Position numbers and translations under genes: made by a program. 64,000 bases of DNA from Cohnella caldifontis (GTDB taxonomy: Bacteria > Bacillota > Bacilli > Paenibacillales > Paenibacillaceae), in NCBI RefSeq assembly GCF_029360585.1, contig NZ_JAQZSJ010000002.1, positions 496,001 to 560,000 of the forward strand, written 5' to 3'. The notes under the pieces are model-generated. The model had not been told where the DNA came from and made no database searches. It saw nothing but the letters and a program-made list of their open reading frames with translations. Positions 36,726 through 46,809 of this stretch are shown in pieces (the stretch's first letter is position 1; every line of letters begins with the position of its first letter).

Positions 36726-37337
36726 TCAAGGAAGGTTAACGCCGAAACTTTCCAATTGGACGGCCAAGAGCGAGAGCGGAAGTCCGACGACATTGAAATA
36801 ACAGCCTTCCAGCGACTCCACGAGCACCGCGCCGAGCCCCTGGATTCCGTAAGCGCCGGCCTTATCCATCGGTTCGCCCGACGCGACGTAGCGGCGGATT
36901 TGCTCCGTAGACAGGGCGCGCATGCGGACGCAGGTCCTTCGGTGGCCGATCACCCGTACGCCGTCCGGCAAGCCGATGCAGCAAACGCCCGTGTACACCT
37001 CGTGGGTCCGCCCGGACAGCAGGGACAGCATGGCTTCCGCGTCAGCCTCGTCCCGGGGCTTGCCCAGGATGCGGCCGTCTATGTACACGATCGTATCGCT
37101 GCCGACCACGACAGCCGGGCCTTGAACGTCTTCACGGGACCGTTCCCAGACGACCGCGGCTTTGCGCGCGGCGAGCTCCTCGACGACGCGGTCGGGCGCC
37201 CAGCCTGCCGGCGTACTCTCATCCGCATGGCTCGGTCGGATGAGCACCGGCAGTCCGAGCGAACCCGCCAGTTCCTGCCGGCGGGGGGATGAAGAAGCCA
37301 GAATCAGCGTGGGACGGTGCGATGCGGTCGCTAACAT
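36726..37337 (-). CDS. maf: Maf-family nucleoside triphosphate pyrophosphatase
   Basis: Hydrolyses non-canonical or selected NTPs; overexpression blocks septation in B. subtilis. The 203-residue protein has LILASSSPRRQELAGSLG at the N-terminus, VVGSDTIVYIDGRILGKP and GAYGIQGLGAVLVESLEGCY, all conserved Maf motifs. It precedes radC by 69 bp, with the mre genes downstream. Confidence 0.96.
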   Translation of the reverse strand: MLATASHRPTLILASSSPRRQELAGSLGLPVLIRPSHADESTPAGWAPDRVVEELAARKAAVVWERSREDVQGPAVVVGSDTIVYIDGRILGKPRDEADAEAMLSLLSGRTHEVYTGVCCIGLPDGVRVIGHRRTCVRMRALSTEQIRRYVASGEPMDKAGAYGIQGLGAVLVESLEGCYFNVVGLPLSLLAVQLESFGVNLP

Positions 37338-37362
37338 GCCGTAATCTTCCTTTCGTTCGCCT

Positions 37363-37605
37363 TTAAAATTTGCGATACAGCCAAATGGCCGCGGCGGCCC
37401 CGATGATGCTGAGCAGCGTTAAGTTGAGGCTGAAATTCAGATCGAAACGGAGAACCGCGAGATCCGCCGAGGGCTCCAAAGTCACCGGCATGGCGCGCGT
37501 CAGGAAGGAAAGGCCGGGAACGTCCTGCAGCCATCTTGCGACCAATGTCCCCGCCGCTAAGCCCAGTACGACGAACAAGAGCAGAATCCAGCCGTTTTTC
37601 TTCAT
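37363..37605 (-). CDS. Small DUF4321-like membrane protein
   Basis: 80 residues with two membrane helices (about 4-22 and 60-77) joined by an extracytoplasmic loop (LSFLTRAMPVTLEPSADLAV). It resembles DUF4321, found next to maf in Paenibacillaceae; function unknown. The ATG at 37605 has GGGAGACGGGG upstream; a longer in-frame form is unlikely. Confidence 0.75.
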   Translation of the reverse strand: MKKNGWILLLFVVLGLAAGTLVARWLQDVPGLSFLTRAMPVTLEPSADLAVLRFDLNFSLNLTLLSIIGAAAAIWLYRKF

Positions 37606-37781
37606 GTTTCCCCGTCTCCCACCATTTTTTGACACCCGTTTCTTCATTATACGTTGCCCGGCCAAGTCCCACAATGCGGGATTTTGGCGCCGAAACGGGA
37701 AAACGGCCCCCGAACGGGAGCCGAAGCGGCGCAAAGCCTTGAGCGCCGCGGATTGTTAAAATTCCCTCATGCCGGACGCCG

Positions 37782-39095
37782 TCAGTTCCCTTCCGCCGGC
37801 GCCCAGGCCGAACGCAGCGCCCGATCCGCCAGCACGACGTCCACGACGTCCGCCTGCACGCGCCACAGGTGGAATCGGGAGACGTTACGTCCGTAATCGT
37901 CCACGGACACCATGGCGGCGTTGAGCGACCTCGCCATCTCTCCGGCGGCATCGCGCACGGAATCGGGCAGTCCCTTCGCGGCGGCGGAGGCCGCCGTCCA
38001 TTGTCGGAACGTCTCCCTGAGCGAGGCCAATTCCTCCTCTCCGATCGGCTGCGGCATCGGGTCTTGCAAGGCCCCGACGGACAAATCCGCGAGCTTCTTG
38101 GCCAACTCGTGGCTAAGCCGAACGTATGGCGCAAGCCGTTCCGAAGCTTCTCCTCCCATCTCCAGGGGTGCGGCGGTGACCTCTTTGACAAACACTTGCA
38201 CGCTGGGCATCTGTTCGGCGAGCCGATCGGCTTCTTCCTTCGTGGCGGCAGCGCCCGCAAAGGCTCGATACCCGTCGGAACGGTCCGCGACCGCCGGAAA
38301 GCCCTTTTTCTTCAGTTCCTCCAGGGCGGCGTCCAAGCTTTCCTCCGTACGGAAAACGCCGTACTGCAGCAAATAATACGTCTCTCCGGGCAGCTCCGTT
38401 TCCACGTTGACGCCGCCCGATTTCCCGTTCGGGACGGCTGTTGCCGTTCCGGACGGCGCCGCGCCGCTCCCGGCCGTCGCTTGCGCCGGCGCGGCCGTGC
38501 TCCCGGGCTTGTCCGGCAGCACGGATTCCCCGGTGAAAAGCGTCAGCACGAGATAACCGAACAACGCGCCCGTCGCGACCGCCCCCGTCACGGTGACGAA
38601 CGCCCTCCACCAGGAAGGTCCGTTCGTCTGCGAGCCTTTCGCGTACGTGATCTTGCCCCCGGACGGAGAATCGCCCGGCAGATCCCATCCGACGAGCTCC
38701 GGCTCATACAGCGGACCCGGTTCGGATTCGGGCTGCGGCGGATGCGCTTCGCGCGAAGATTTGGACGCGTTCGGGCTTGGCCGTACCGACGGTTTCTCCG
38801 GCACGGGCCCGGAATTGCGGATCAACTCCTCCAGCGTAAATGGGTCGTCGAGGAGCAATCCCCCATCCTGGTGATTGTTTCGGCTCGATGGGAATACGGG
38901 TCCGGGGCTTGCGGTTTCTTGGGGCGCCGGCCCCGGATCGGCGGATGCCAGCCCGGCGGGCTCTTTCTCTTGGATGGCAAGTTTCGTCCTTATAGGCTCC
39001 GGCTCCCGTCTCTCCGACGGAACGGATTCCGCCGTTTTCGGCGCGGGTTTAGCCGGGGGATCGAAACGGAAAGTCATTCGCGCTTTCGGCTGCAT
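37782..39095 (-). CDS. SPOR-domain membrane protein
   Basis: A 437-residue bitopic protein. A Pro/Glu/Ser-rich cytoplasmic part of about 165 residues is followed by one membrane helix (FVTVTGAVATGALFGYLVLT), a low-complexity linker and a SPOR domain near residues 238-305 (YYLLQYGVFRTEESLDAALE). SPOR domains bind denuded septal or spore peptidoglycan. The rest is helical and unassigned. It lies upstream of the DUF4321 and maf genes, so a role in division or sporulation wall work is plausible but unproven. Confidence 0.82.
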   Translation of the reverse strand: MQPKARMTFRFDPPAKPAPKTAESVPSERREPEPIRTKLAIQEKEPAGLASADPGPAPQETASPGPVFPSSRNNHQDGGLLLDDPFTLEELIRNSGPVPEKPSVRPSPNASKSSREAHPPQPESEPGPLYEPELVGWDLPGDSPSGGKITYAKGSQTNGPSWWRAFVTVTGAVATGALFGYLVLTLFTGESVLPDKPGSTAAPAQATAGSGAAPSGTATAVPNGKSGGVNVETELPGETYYLLQYGVFRTEESLDAALEELKKKGFPAVADRSDGYRAFAGAAATKEEADRLAEQMPSVQVFVKEVTAAPLEMGGEASERLAPYVRLSHELAKKLADLSVGALQDPMPQPIGEEELASLRETFRQWTAASAAAKGLPDSVRDAAGEMARSLNAAMVSVDDYGRNVSRFHLWRVQADVVDVVLADRALRSAWAPAEGN

Positions 39096-39175
39096 GTCGC
39101 GTCTCTCCCTTGGTCTCTTTTCTAGTAACTAGACTATGAGACGGGCGGGACAAATATGATTCGGGAACTGTGGGG

Positions 39176-39392
39176 GGCGTCGAGGAAGAAAGTTTCTTAA
39201 CTGCTCGCTGTCGACGGGTTTTGCGGGGGGTTGAGGAAGAAAGTTTCTAAATTGCTCATTGCCGACGGGTTTTGCGGAGGCGTTGAGAAAGAAAGTTTCT
39301 TAACTGCTCGCTTTCGACGGGTTTTGCGGGGGCGTTGAGAAAGAAAGTTTCTTAACTGCTCGCTTTCGACGGGTTTTGGGGGGGCGTTGAGG
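39176..39392. repeat. Tandem array of about four 52-bp units with an imperfect palindrome
   Basis: Elements beginning GTTGAG (GTCGAG in the first) start at 39179, 39230, 39282, 39334 and, as a fragment, 39386. Spacings are 51, 52, 52 and 52 bp. Each unit has about 23 bp of imperfect palindrome around AAAGTTTCTT, then a 29-bp spacer with TTCGACGGGTTTTGCGGGGG. Similar palindromes occur at 16976-17050. Confidence 0.9.
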
Positions 39393-39402
39393 GAATTTGC
39401 AG

Positions 39403-39455
39403 CCAAAAAAAGGATGGCGGCCTCGGCCGTTTGGCCGGCTTCGGTCGCCATCCCT
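39403..39455 (-). terminator. Terminator after murC
   Basis: Arms GGATGGCG (39412-39419) and CGCCATCC (39446-39453), with more pairing inside (GGCCG/CGGCC), are followed on minus by TTTTTTT. Confidence 0.9.
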
Positions 39456-39485
39456 TTTCACTCATTATGCCTGCCGGACCGGCTG

Positions 39486-40871
39486 TCAGACCGCTTCGCG
39501 TTCCCGCAGCAGCTTCGCCAGGCTGTCCGCCGTCTTCCAGATGTCCCCCGCTCCCATCGTGAGAACCAAATCGCCGGGGGCCACCCGCTCCGCCAGCTTC
39601 TCCAACACTTCTTCCTTGGTCGGAACGTACGCGACGTTCGGATTGCAGTTCGCCGCGATCATCTCCACCAGCTTCTGCGACGTGACGCCTTCGATGCGCT
39701 GCTCGCCCGCCGGGGAGTAGATGTCGGTAATGATCACCTCGTCGGCGTCCGCGAACGCCCGGCTGAACGCGTCCAGCAAGAAATAAGTCCGCGTGTAGCG
39801 CTGGGGCTGGAACACCGCGATGATGCGCTTGCCGGTCGCCTTGGCCGCCTGGATCGTCGCCTGGATTTCCGTGGGATGGTGGGCGTAATCGTCGATGACG
39901 AGCATGTCCCTTACTTCCCCGAGCACCTGGAAGCGCCGTTTGGCTCCGCGGAACGCCAGGATCGCTTCCGCGATGGCGGCGAACGGTACGCCCGCCTGCA
40001 GGCACACGATCACGGTGGCCAGCGCGTTATAGACATTGTGGCGGCCGGGAACGGACAACTCGATGGTGCCGAGCGTGTCGGCGCCCCGGCGCACGGCAAA
40101 AGAAGCGCACCGGTCGCCAAGCCGAATGTCCGTCGCCGTATAGTCGGCTTCGGAATCGACCCCGAACGTGATGATGCGTTTTCCGGCTACGCGGGGAAGG
40201 ATGGAACGGACGTTATCGTCGTCGATGCCGACGACTGCGAATCCGTCCTCCCGGACGTTGCCGATAAAAGAAACGTAAGCTTCCTTCAGCTTCTCGAAAT
40301 TCCCCTCGTAGTTTTCCAGGTGGTCCGCCTCGATGTTGGTGACGACGGCCACGGCGGGGACGTATTGCAGGAAAGAGCCGTCGCTCTCGTCCGCTTCGGC
40401 TACGACGTACTCCCCTTTGCCCGCTTTGGCGTTGGTGCCGAGGTTGACGATTTCCCCTCCGATGATATAGGTCGGATCCAGGCCGCAGCTTTCCATGACG
40501 AGGGCGATCATGGAGGAGGTCGTCGTTTTGCCGTGGGCGCCCGCGACGGCAACGCCCGTGCGGGAATTGAGCAGGCGGGCCAGCATTTGCGAACGGTGCA
40601 GCGTCGGAATCCGCAGCTCCTCCGCCGCTTTGCGCTCTACGTTGTCTTTCGGCAAGGCCGTGGAATACACGACGAGATCGGCTCCGCGCACATGCTCCGC
40701 TTCGTGGCCGATGTAGATCTTCGCGCCCTTGGCGGCGAGTTTCTCCGTCAGCTCCTGGGAGGCGACGTCGGAACCGGACACCTCATAGCCCATCTCCAGC
40801 ATGACGCGTGCGATGGCGCTCATGCCATAGCCGCCGATGCCGATAAAATGTACATGTTCAGCCGTTCGCAA
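39486..40871 (-). CDS. murC: UDP-N-acetylmuramate-L-alanine ligase
   Basis: Adds L-Ala to UDP-MurNAc, the first amino acid of the wall peptide. The 461-residue product has [18 protein letters not shown] (nucleotide substrate loop), [15 protein letters not shown] (ATP P-loop) and [10 protein letters not shown] near residue 340. It starts with TTG at 40871, giving (M)[13 protein letters not shown]; no ATG is available in frame at a sensible place. It follows folC by 7 bp. Confidence 0.95.
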   Translation of the reverse strand: MRTAEHVHFIGIGGYGMSAIARVMLEMGYEVSGSDVASQELTEKLAAKGAKIYIGHEAEHVRGADLVVYSTALPKDNVERKAAEELRIPTLHRSQMLARLLNSRTGVAVAGAHGKTTTSSMIALVMESCGLDPTYIIGGEIVNLGTNAKAGKGEYVVAEADESDGSFLQYVPAVAVVTNIEADHLENYEGNFEKLKEAYVSFIGNVREDGFAVVGIDDDNVRSILPRVAGKRIITFGVDSEADYTATDIRLGDRCASFAVRRGADTLGTIELSVPGRHNVYNALATVIVCLQAGVPFAAIAEAILAFRGAKRRFQVLGEVRDMLVIDDYAHHPTEIQATIQAAKATGKRIIAVFQPQRYTRTYFLLDAFSRAFADADEVIITDIYSPAGEQRIEGVTSQKLVEMIAANCNPNVAYVPTKEEVLEKLAERVAPGDLVLTMGAGDIWKTADSLAKLLREREAV

Positions 40872-40878
40872 CGACGTT

Positions 40879-42270
40879 TCACCAGCCTTTTTCTGATTTC
40901 GTTCCTTGGAGCAGCCACGAGCGGACATCGGCGATCAGGTAAAGCGTCCCGGTGACCAAATGGAGCGTACCGGGGGATGCGGCGTCCTCCGCTTCCGTCA
41001 GCTTTTCCAGCGCCTTTCTCCAGTCCGGCTCCACGATCACGCGGTCCGGGCGGCCGATCTCTTTTTGCAGGCGATCCACGACTTCGGCCAAGTCCCCGGC
41101 CTTCATTTTTCTATGGAAATCCGGTTCCGTAATCACGAGCAAATCCACCATTGGTAGTATATGCCGTAACGTCGACTCGTGATTCTTATTCGGCATCATC
41201 GCGATCATGACCTTCAGCTTGTCGAACCGGTATACGTCCCGCAGCGCGGCGGCCAGCGCCTCCATGCCTTCCGGATTGTGCGCTCCGTCGATCAGAACGC
41301 GCGGCTCGCGGGACACCGTCTCCAGACGTCCCGGCCAAGCCGTCCCGCGCAGCCCTTCCTCCAAGTCCCCGTCTTCCATGATCAAGGCGTAGTATTGGCG
41401 AAGCACTTCGAGCGCCATCACCGCGGCCGCGGCGTTCGCCTGCTGGTGCTTCCCGCCGAGCCGGATCGTCAAGGAAGGAAAGGTCCGGAACGGATCCGAG
41501 AACGAAAAGCTCTGCTCTTCTTCCGAAACGGACAGCGATTCGAAACGGAACTGCTCGCCGAGCACGTACAGCGTCGAATTCCCCGACGCGGCTTTCTCCC
41601 GGAAAATATCCACGATTTCCGGGCGCGTCTCCGTCGTGACGACCGGTACGCCGGGTTTGATGATGCCGGCTTTTTCCCGGGCGATGTCCGCGAGCGTCGG
41701 CCCCAGCAGGTCCATGTGGTCGTGGCCGACGTTCGTGATCACGCAGACGACCGGCGTCACGATGTTGGTGACGTCCAGCCGCCCGCCCAGCCCGGTCTCC
41801 CAGACGACGTAGTCGGGATAGGCGACCGTGCCGTAATAAAGCAAGGCCAGCGCGGTCGTCACCTCGAACATCGTCGGGGGACCCCATTCCGTATCGGCCA
41901 TCGCGTCCGCTTCCGGTTTGATCCGGTTGACGAGCCGCAGCAGGACATCGTCCGGAATGTCTTCCCCGTTGTATTGAAGCCGGTTGGAATACGAGGTGAG
42001 ATAGGGGGACGTGAACATCCCCACGTCGTATCCGCATTGCCGAAGCACGCGGTTCAAGTAGGCGCAAACGGAGCCTTTGCCGTTCGTGCCCGCCACATGG
42101 ATGAACTTGAGCCGGCGTTCGGGGTGGCCGAACTTCTCCATCAGAAGCCGCATTCTTTCCAAGCCGGGGCGGATGCCGGTGACCGGCATGAGGCCGGTGA
42201 TCCAGTCCACCGCCTCGGCCGCGGTCCGGAACGGCGCGGCGTTAACGTTCTCTTCTTCCAATCTGCCCAT
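40879..42270 (-). CDS. folC: Bifunctional folylpolyglutamate/dihydrofolate synthase
   Basis: Joins glutamate to dihydropteroate or folates. The 463-residue Mur-ligase-fold protein has [18 protein letters not shown] (P-loop), [13 protein letters not shown] and [15 protein letters not shown], all family motifs. The ATG at 42270 has GGGAG too close; a TTG at 42258, 9 nt from that site, may be the real start. It lies 6 bp after valS, the B. subtilis arrangement. Confidence 0.95.
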   Translation of the reverse strand: MGRLEEENVNAAPFRTAAEAVDWITGLMPVTGIRPGLERMRLLMEKFGHPERRLKFIHVAGTNGKGSVCAYLNRVLRQCGYDVGMFTSPYLTSYSNRLQYNGEDIPDDVLLRLVNRIKPEADAMADTEWGPPTMFEVTTALALLYYGTVAYPDYVVWETGLGGRLDVTNIVTPVVCVITNVGHDHMDLLGPTLADIAREKAGIIKPGVPVVTTETRPEIVDIFREKAASGNSTLYVLGEQFRFESLSVSEEEQSFSFSDPFRTFPSLTIRLGGKHQQANAAAAVMALEVLRQYYALIMEDGDLEEGLRGTAWPGRLETVSREPRVLIDGAHNPEGMEALAAALRDVYRFDKLKVMIAMMPNKNHESTLRHILPMVDLLVITEPDFHRKMKAGDLAEVVDRLQKEIGRPDRVIVEPDWRKALEKLTEAEDAASPGTLHLVTGTLYLIADVRSWLLQGTKSEKGW

Positions 42271-42276
42271 CTCCCG

Positions 42277-44949
42277 TCAACCCCGAAGTTCCGCGATCCG
42301 GGCGAGCACTTTGTCTCTTTTGTCCCGGTAATCCTGCCCTTTGGCCCGCTCCTGCTCCACGACGTGCGCGGGCGCCTTGGCGATGTAGCCTTCGTTGGCC
42401 AGCTTCTTCTCGACGCGTTCGACCTCGGCGTTCAGGTTCGCCAGCTCCTTCTCGAGCCGGGAGATTTCCTGGCCGATGTCGATCAGACCCGCGAGCGGCA
42501 AATACAGCTCCGCCCCGGTGACGATCGCCGTCATCGCCTTGTCGGGCGGGGCCAGACCGGCGTCCAGCGCGAGCGAAGACGTGTTGCAGAAGCGGCGGAC
42601 GTACGTCTCGTTCCGGCGCAGGATGCTTTCTTCCGCGGCTCCGGACGGCTTGATCAGCAGCTCGACTTTTTTGCCCGGGGATACGTTCACTTCCGCGCGG
42701 ATATTCCGCACGGCGCGGATCGCTTCCATCAGCAGACTCATTTCCTTCACGGCCTCTTCCGCCTCGAACTTCGGATCGTAGGCCGGCCAAGCGGCGAGCG
42801 TGATCGTTTCCCCCGCTTCATGCGGGAGGTGCTGCCAGATTTCCTCGGTCAGGAACGGCATGAACGGATGCAGCAGCCGCAAGGTGCGGTCCAGTACGTA
42901 CGCCAGCACCGACTGCGTGCAACGCTTGGCGGCGTCGTCTTCTCCGTAAAGGGTCAATTTCGCGAACTCGATGTACCAGTCGCACAGATCGTCCCAAATG
43001 AAGTTGTACAGCAGCCGGCCCGTTTCCCCGAAATCGTAATTTTCCATCAAGCGGGCGATGTCGCGGGCGGTCTCGTTAAAGCGGTGCAGGATCCAACGGT
43101 CCGCAGTCGACAGCGGACCGGACAGATCGATGTCCTCTGCCGCGAAGCCTTGCAGGTTCATCAAAGCGAAGCGGGAGGCGTTCCAAATCTTGTTGGCGAA
43201 GTTGCGCGCCTGCTCGACCTTCTCCGTCCGGTAGCGGACGTCTTGGCCCGGCGTGCTGCCGGTCGAGAGCATGAAACGCATCGCGTCCGCGCCGTATTCG
43301 GCGATGACGTCGAGCGGATCGACGCCGTTGCCGAGCGATTTGGACATTTTGCGGCCTTCCGCGTCCCGGACGAGGCCGTGGATCAGCACGTCCCGGAACG
43401 GGATTTCGCCGGTGAATTCAAGGGCGGTGAAAATCATCCGGGCGACCCAGAAATAGATGATGTCGTAACCGGTGACCAGCACGTCCGTCGGATAGTACTT
43501 CTTGAGGTCGGCGGAATCTTCGTCCGGCCAGCCCATCGTGGAGAACGGCCACAGGCCGGAGCTGAACCAGGTGTCGAGCACGTCCTCGTCCTGCCGCAGC
43601 GAAGCGCCGCCGCATGCCGGACATGCCGCGAGGTCTTCGCGGGACACGTGCATTTCGCCGCAAGCGTCGCAGTACCAGGCCGGAATGCGGTGGCCCCACC
43701 ACAGCTGGCGGGAAATGCACCAGTCGCGGACGTTCTCGATCCAATGCAAATAAATTTTCTCGAACCGCTCCGGCACGAAATTGACGCCTTGGCCCGATTT
43801 TTGCGCTTCGATCGCTTTCTCGGCGAGCGGCTTCATCGATACGAACCACTGCGTGGACAAATACGGCTCGACGACGGCGCCGGACCGCTCGCTGTGGCCG
43901 ACCTGGTGGACGTGGTCTTCGATTTTGATCAGCACGCCTTGCTCTTGCAGGTCCTTCACGATGGCTTTTCGGCAATCCGCGCGGTCCATGCCTTGGTACG
44001 GGCCGGCGAGTTCGTTCATTTTGCCGCTCTCGTCCATGACCGTGATTTGCGGAAGGTCATGGCGTTGCCCGACCTCGAAGTCGTTCGGGTCGTGGGCAGG
44101 CGTGATTTTCACGGCGCCGCTGCCGAATTCGCGGTCCACGTACTCGTCCGCGATGATCGGAATCTCGCGGTTCACGATCGGGAGCCGCAGCATTTTGCCG
44201 ATGAGCGGCTTGTACCGGGGATCCTCCGGATGCACGGCCACGGCCGTGTCGCCGAGCATCGTCTCGGGCCGGGTCGTCGCCACCGTCAGGTGGCCGCTGC
44301 CGTCCGCGAGCGGATATTGCAGATGGTACAGATGCCCGTTAACTTCCTTGTATTCCACTTCGATGTCGGACAAGGCGGTCCGGGCGGCCGGGTCCCAGTT
44401 GATGATCCGTTTGCCGCGGTAGATCAGGCCTTTCTCGTAAAGGCGGACGAACACCTCGCGCACGGCTTGGGACAATCCTTCGTCCATCGTGAACCGCTCG
44501 CGGGAGTAGTCCAGGCTGAGCCCCATTTTGCCCCATTGGCTGCGGATCGTGTTCGCGTAATGTTCCTTCCACTCCCACACTTTTTCGAGAAATGCCTCCC
44601 GGCCCAAATCGTAGCGGGTGACGCCTTCCTCGCGCAGCTTCTGCTCGACCTTCGTTTGGGTCGCGATGCCCGCGTGGTCGGTGCCGGGCAGCCACAGCGC
44701 GTCAAAGCCCTGCATCCGCTTGAAGCGGATCAGGATATCCTGCAGCGTGAAATCGAGCGCGTGGCCGATATGCAGCATGCCCGTCACGTTCGGCGGGGGG
44801 ATGACGATCGAATATTTGGGCGCGTCCGGGCGACGGCCGGCCCGGAAATAGCCGCCTTGAATCCAGGCGTCGTACCATCGCTGTTCCGCGACGGTCGGAT
44901 CGTAAGTCGTCGGCATTTCGGTCTGAAGCCGTTCTTGGGCTTTCGACAT
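42277..44949 (-). CDS. valS: Valine-tRNA ligase
   Basis: 890 residues. Class I synthetase with HIGHALDFT as the HIGH motif (near residue 61) and [12 protein letters not shown] as the KMSKS motif. The editing domain ([20 protein letters not shown]) and C-terminal coiled coil ([20 protein letters not shown]) are present. The ATG at 44949 has GGAGG upstream. Expression is controlled by a T-box leader. Confidence 0.98.
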   Translation of the reverse strand: MSKAQERLQTEMPTTYDPTVAEQRWYDAWIQGGYFRAGRRPDAPKYSIVIPPPNVTGMLHIGHALDFTLQDILIRFKRMQGFDALWLPGTDHAGIATQTKVEQKLREEGVTRYDLGREAFLEKVWEWKEHYANTIRSQWGKMGLSLDYSRERFTMDEGLSQAVREVFVRLYEKGLIYRGKRIINWDPAARTALSDIEVEYKEVNGHLYHLQYPLADGSGHLTVATTRPETMLGDTAVAVHPEDPRYKPLIGKMLRLPIVNREIPIIADEYVDREFGSGAVKITPAHDPNDFEVGQRHDLPQITVMDESGKMNELAGPYQGMDRADCRKAIVKDLQEQGVLIKIEDHVHQVGHSERSGAVVEPYLSTQWFVSMKPLAEKAIEAQKSGQGVNFVPERFEKIYLHWIENVRDWCISRQLWWGHRIPAWYCDACGEMHVSREDLAACPACGGASLRQDEDVLDTWFSSGLWPFSTMGWPDEDSADLKKYYPTDVLVTGYDIIYFWVARMIFTALEFTGEIPFRDVLIHGLVRDAEGRKMSKSLGNGVDPLDVIAEYGADAMRFMLSTGSTPGQDVRYRTEKVEQARNFANKIWNASRFALMNLQGFAAEDIDLSGPLSTADRWILHRFNETARDIARLMENYDFGETGRLLYNFIWDDLCDWYIEFAKLTLYGEDDAAKRCTQSVLAYVLDRTLRLLHPFMPFLTEEIWQHLPHEAGETITLAAWPAYDPKFEAEEAVKEMSLLMEAIRAVRNIRAEVNVSPGKKVELLIKPSGAAEESILRRNETYVRRFCNTSSLALDAGLAPPDKAMTAIVTGAELYLPLAGLIDIGQEISRLEKELANLNAEVERVEKKLANEGYIAKAPAHVVEQERAKGQDYRDKRDKVLARIAELRG

Positions 44950-44984
44950 GTTCCTTGCGGCCTCCTTGATTCCATTCGGAAATC

Positions 44985-45271
44985 AAAATAAAAAGCCCTC
45001 CGTCGCAAAGGACGAAAGGCTCTCGCTTCCGTGGTACCACCTTCGTTCCGTCCGGCTGATTACTGCTTTGCCGTACGGCACTTGTCGCAGGATAACGGCT
45101 GCAGGCCGTCCCGTCTTACCTCCGAACGCTCTCGCTTCGGAATCTTACGGGAGACTCCAGGGTGACCGGCTTATGGCGCCTCCTGCGGATCCTCACAGCG
45201 CCGGACAACCGGCGGCTCCGCTCTCTGAAGGGGTTAACCGCAGCTCTTCCCTTTCCGCGTCTTTCTATCCT
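44985..45271 (-). promoter_or_regulatory. T-box riboswitch of valS
   Basis: The minus-strand leader of about 290 nt contains AAGGTGGTACCACGG (around 45025-45042), the T-box that pairs with the uncharged tRNA acceptor end. A terminator hairpin follows (GCCTTTCGTC ... GGAGGGC, then TTTTTATTTT). A Stem I region has AGAGAG near its start, and GTC at 45164-45166 in a plausible specifier loop would read tRNA-Val. Low charged tRNA-Val should favour antitermination and valS expression. Confidence 0.92.
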
Positions 45272-45300
45272 ATTCTACCCACCGTTCCGTGGAGAGTCAA
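45272..45300 (-). promoter_or_regulatory. Sigma-A promoter of valS
   Basis: TTGACT (45295-45300) and TAGAAT (45272-45277) are separated by 17 bp on minus and lead directly into the T-box leader. The palindrome array begins about 50 bp further upstream. Confidence 0.85.
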
Positions 45301-45350
45301 TATGTCACAGCATTCCCTATTGGGAACGATGAAATACGTTCATTTTCCGG

Positions 45351-46728
45351 TTTAACGGCTTAAGCCCGTGGTACAGCAGGGGCGCGGGACGTTAAGTCGG
45401 TCTCGCCGACTTAAACCTGTAGTATACGCGGTGGCGCGGGACGTTAAGTCGGTCTCGCCGACTTAAACCCGTGGTATACGCGGGGGCGCGGGACGTTAAG
45501 TCGGTCTCGCCGACTTAAACCCGTGGTCTATGCAGGGGCGCGGGACGTTAAGTCGGTCTCGCCGACTTAAACCCGTGGTCTATGCAGGGGCGCGGGACGT
45601 TAAGTCGATCTCGCCAACTTAAACCTGTAGTATACGCGGGGGCGCGGGACGTTAAGTCGGTCTCGCCGACTTAAACCTGTAGTATACGCGGGGGCGCGGG
45701 ACGTTAAGTCGGTCTCGCCGACTTAAACCTGTAGTATACGCGGGGGCGCGGGACGTTAAGTCGGTCTCGCCGACTTAAACCTGTAGTATACGCGGGGGCG
45801 CGGGACGTTAAGTCGGTCTCGCCGACTTAAACCTGTAGTATACGCGGGGGCGCGGGACGTTAAGTCGGTCTCGCCGACTTAAACCCGTGGTATACGCGGG
45901 GGCGCGGGACGTTAAGTCGATCTCGCCAACTTAAACCTGTAGTATACGCGGGGGCGCGGGACGTTAAGTCGGTCTCGCCGACTTAAACCGGTAGTATACG
46001 CGGGGGCGCGGGACGTTAAGTCGATCTCCCCCACTTAAACCTGTAGTAAACGCGGTGGCGCGGTAAGTTAACTAGTTCTCGCCGACTTAAACCAGTGGTA
46101 TACGCGGGGGCGCGGGTCGTTAAGTCGATCTCGCCGACTTAAACCTGTAGTATACGCGGGGGCGCGGGAGGTTAAGTCGGTCTCGCCGACTTAAACCGGT
46201 AGTATACGCGGGGGCGCGGGACGTTAAGTCGGTCTCGCCGACTTAAACCTGTAGTATACGCGGGGGCGCGATGAGTTAAGTCGATCTCGCCGACTTAAAC
46301 CTGTGGTATACGCGGGGGCCCTGAACCCGTTAAGCCAGCCACACAGGCTTAAACCTGCTAACGAGCAATGCCCTGAACCCGTTAAACCTGCCACACAGGC
46401 TTAAACCTGCTAACGCGCAATGCCCTGACCCCGGTAAGCCTGCCACGCAGACTTAAACCTGATAACGCGCAATGCCCTTAGCCCGTCAAGCCTGCCGCGC
46501 AAGCTGAAACCCACTAGCGGGCAATATCCAGAGCCCGTTAAGCCTGCCACGCTGGCTTAAACCTGCTAACGAGCAATGCCCTGAACCCGTTAAGCCTGCC
46601 ACGCAGACTTAAACCTGATAACGAGCAATGCCCTTAGCCCGTTAAGCCTGCCGCGCAAGCTTAAACCCACTAACGGGCAATATCCAGAGCCCGTTAAGCC
46701 TGCCACGCAGGCTTAAACCTGCATGCAC
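45351..46728. repeat. Array of 26 palindromic units, 52-bp period, two sequence families
   Basis: Family A has 18 units starting at 45391 and then every 52 bp to 46275 with no insertion or deletion. Each has arms TTAAGTCGG and CCGACTTAA around TCTCG, then a spacer like CTGTAGTATACGCGGGGGCG. Family B has 8 units starting at 46329 and every 52 bp to 46693, with arms TTAAGCCTG and CAGGCTTAA around a loop such as CCACG, and spacer CTGCTAACGAGCAATGCCC. The A-to-B step is 54 bp. A degenerate partial unit precedes 45391. No frame is open throughout, and no T-runs follow the hairpins. Confidence 0.95.
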
Positions 46729-46753
46729 CCATGCGCACAATCGGCATGAACGC

Positions 46754-46781
46754 CAAAAGCCGCCCCGACGCGCGGGGCGGC
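46754..46781 (-). terminator. Terminator after spoVID
   Basis: Arms GCCGCCCC (46759-46766) and GGGGCGGC (46774-46781) are followed on minus by TTTTGGCG. It separates spoVID from the palindrome array. Confidence 0.82.
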
Positions 46782-46809
46782 CATCGTGCGAGCATATGCT
46801 TTACGTGCT

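Larger units (their letters stand above)
39096..39485. other. Gene-free interval between the SPOR gene and murC
   Basis: 390 bp without a supported gene. It contains the 39.18-39.39 kb palindrome array and the murC terminator. The stretch 39110-39175 shows nothing recognisable apart from a possible promoter area for the SPOR gene. Confidence 0.6.

Noticed and set aside
41179..44991. Very long open frame antisense to folC and valS
   Set aside because: It is an artefact of high GC third positions opposite real genes with full domain matches. It has Arg/His/Asp-rich nonsense composition and no ribosome site.
45351..46728. CRISPR array
   Set aside because: Both the palindrome and the segment between palindromes are conserved from unit to unit. 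A CRISPR array needs unique spacers, and no cas genes lie nearby.
45351..46728. Chain of transcription terminators
   Set aside because: Hairpins have no T-run on either strand, and real terminators with T-runs are present at the ends of neighbouring genes.
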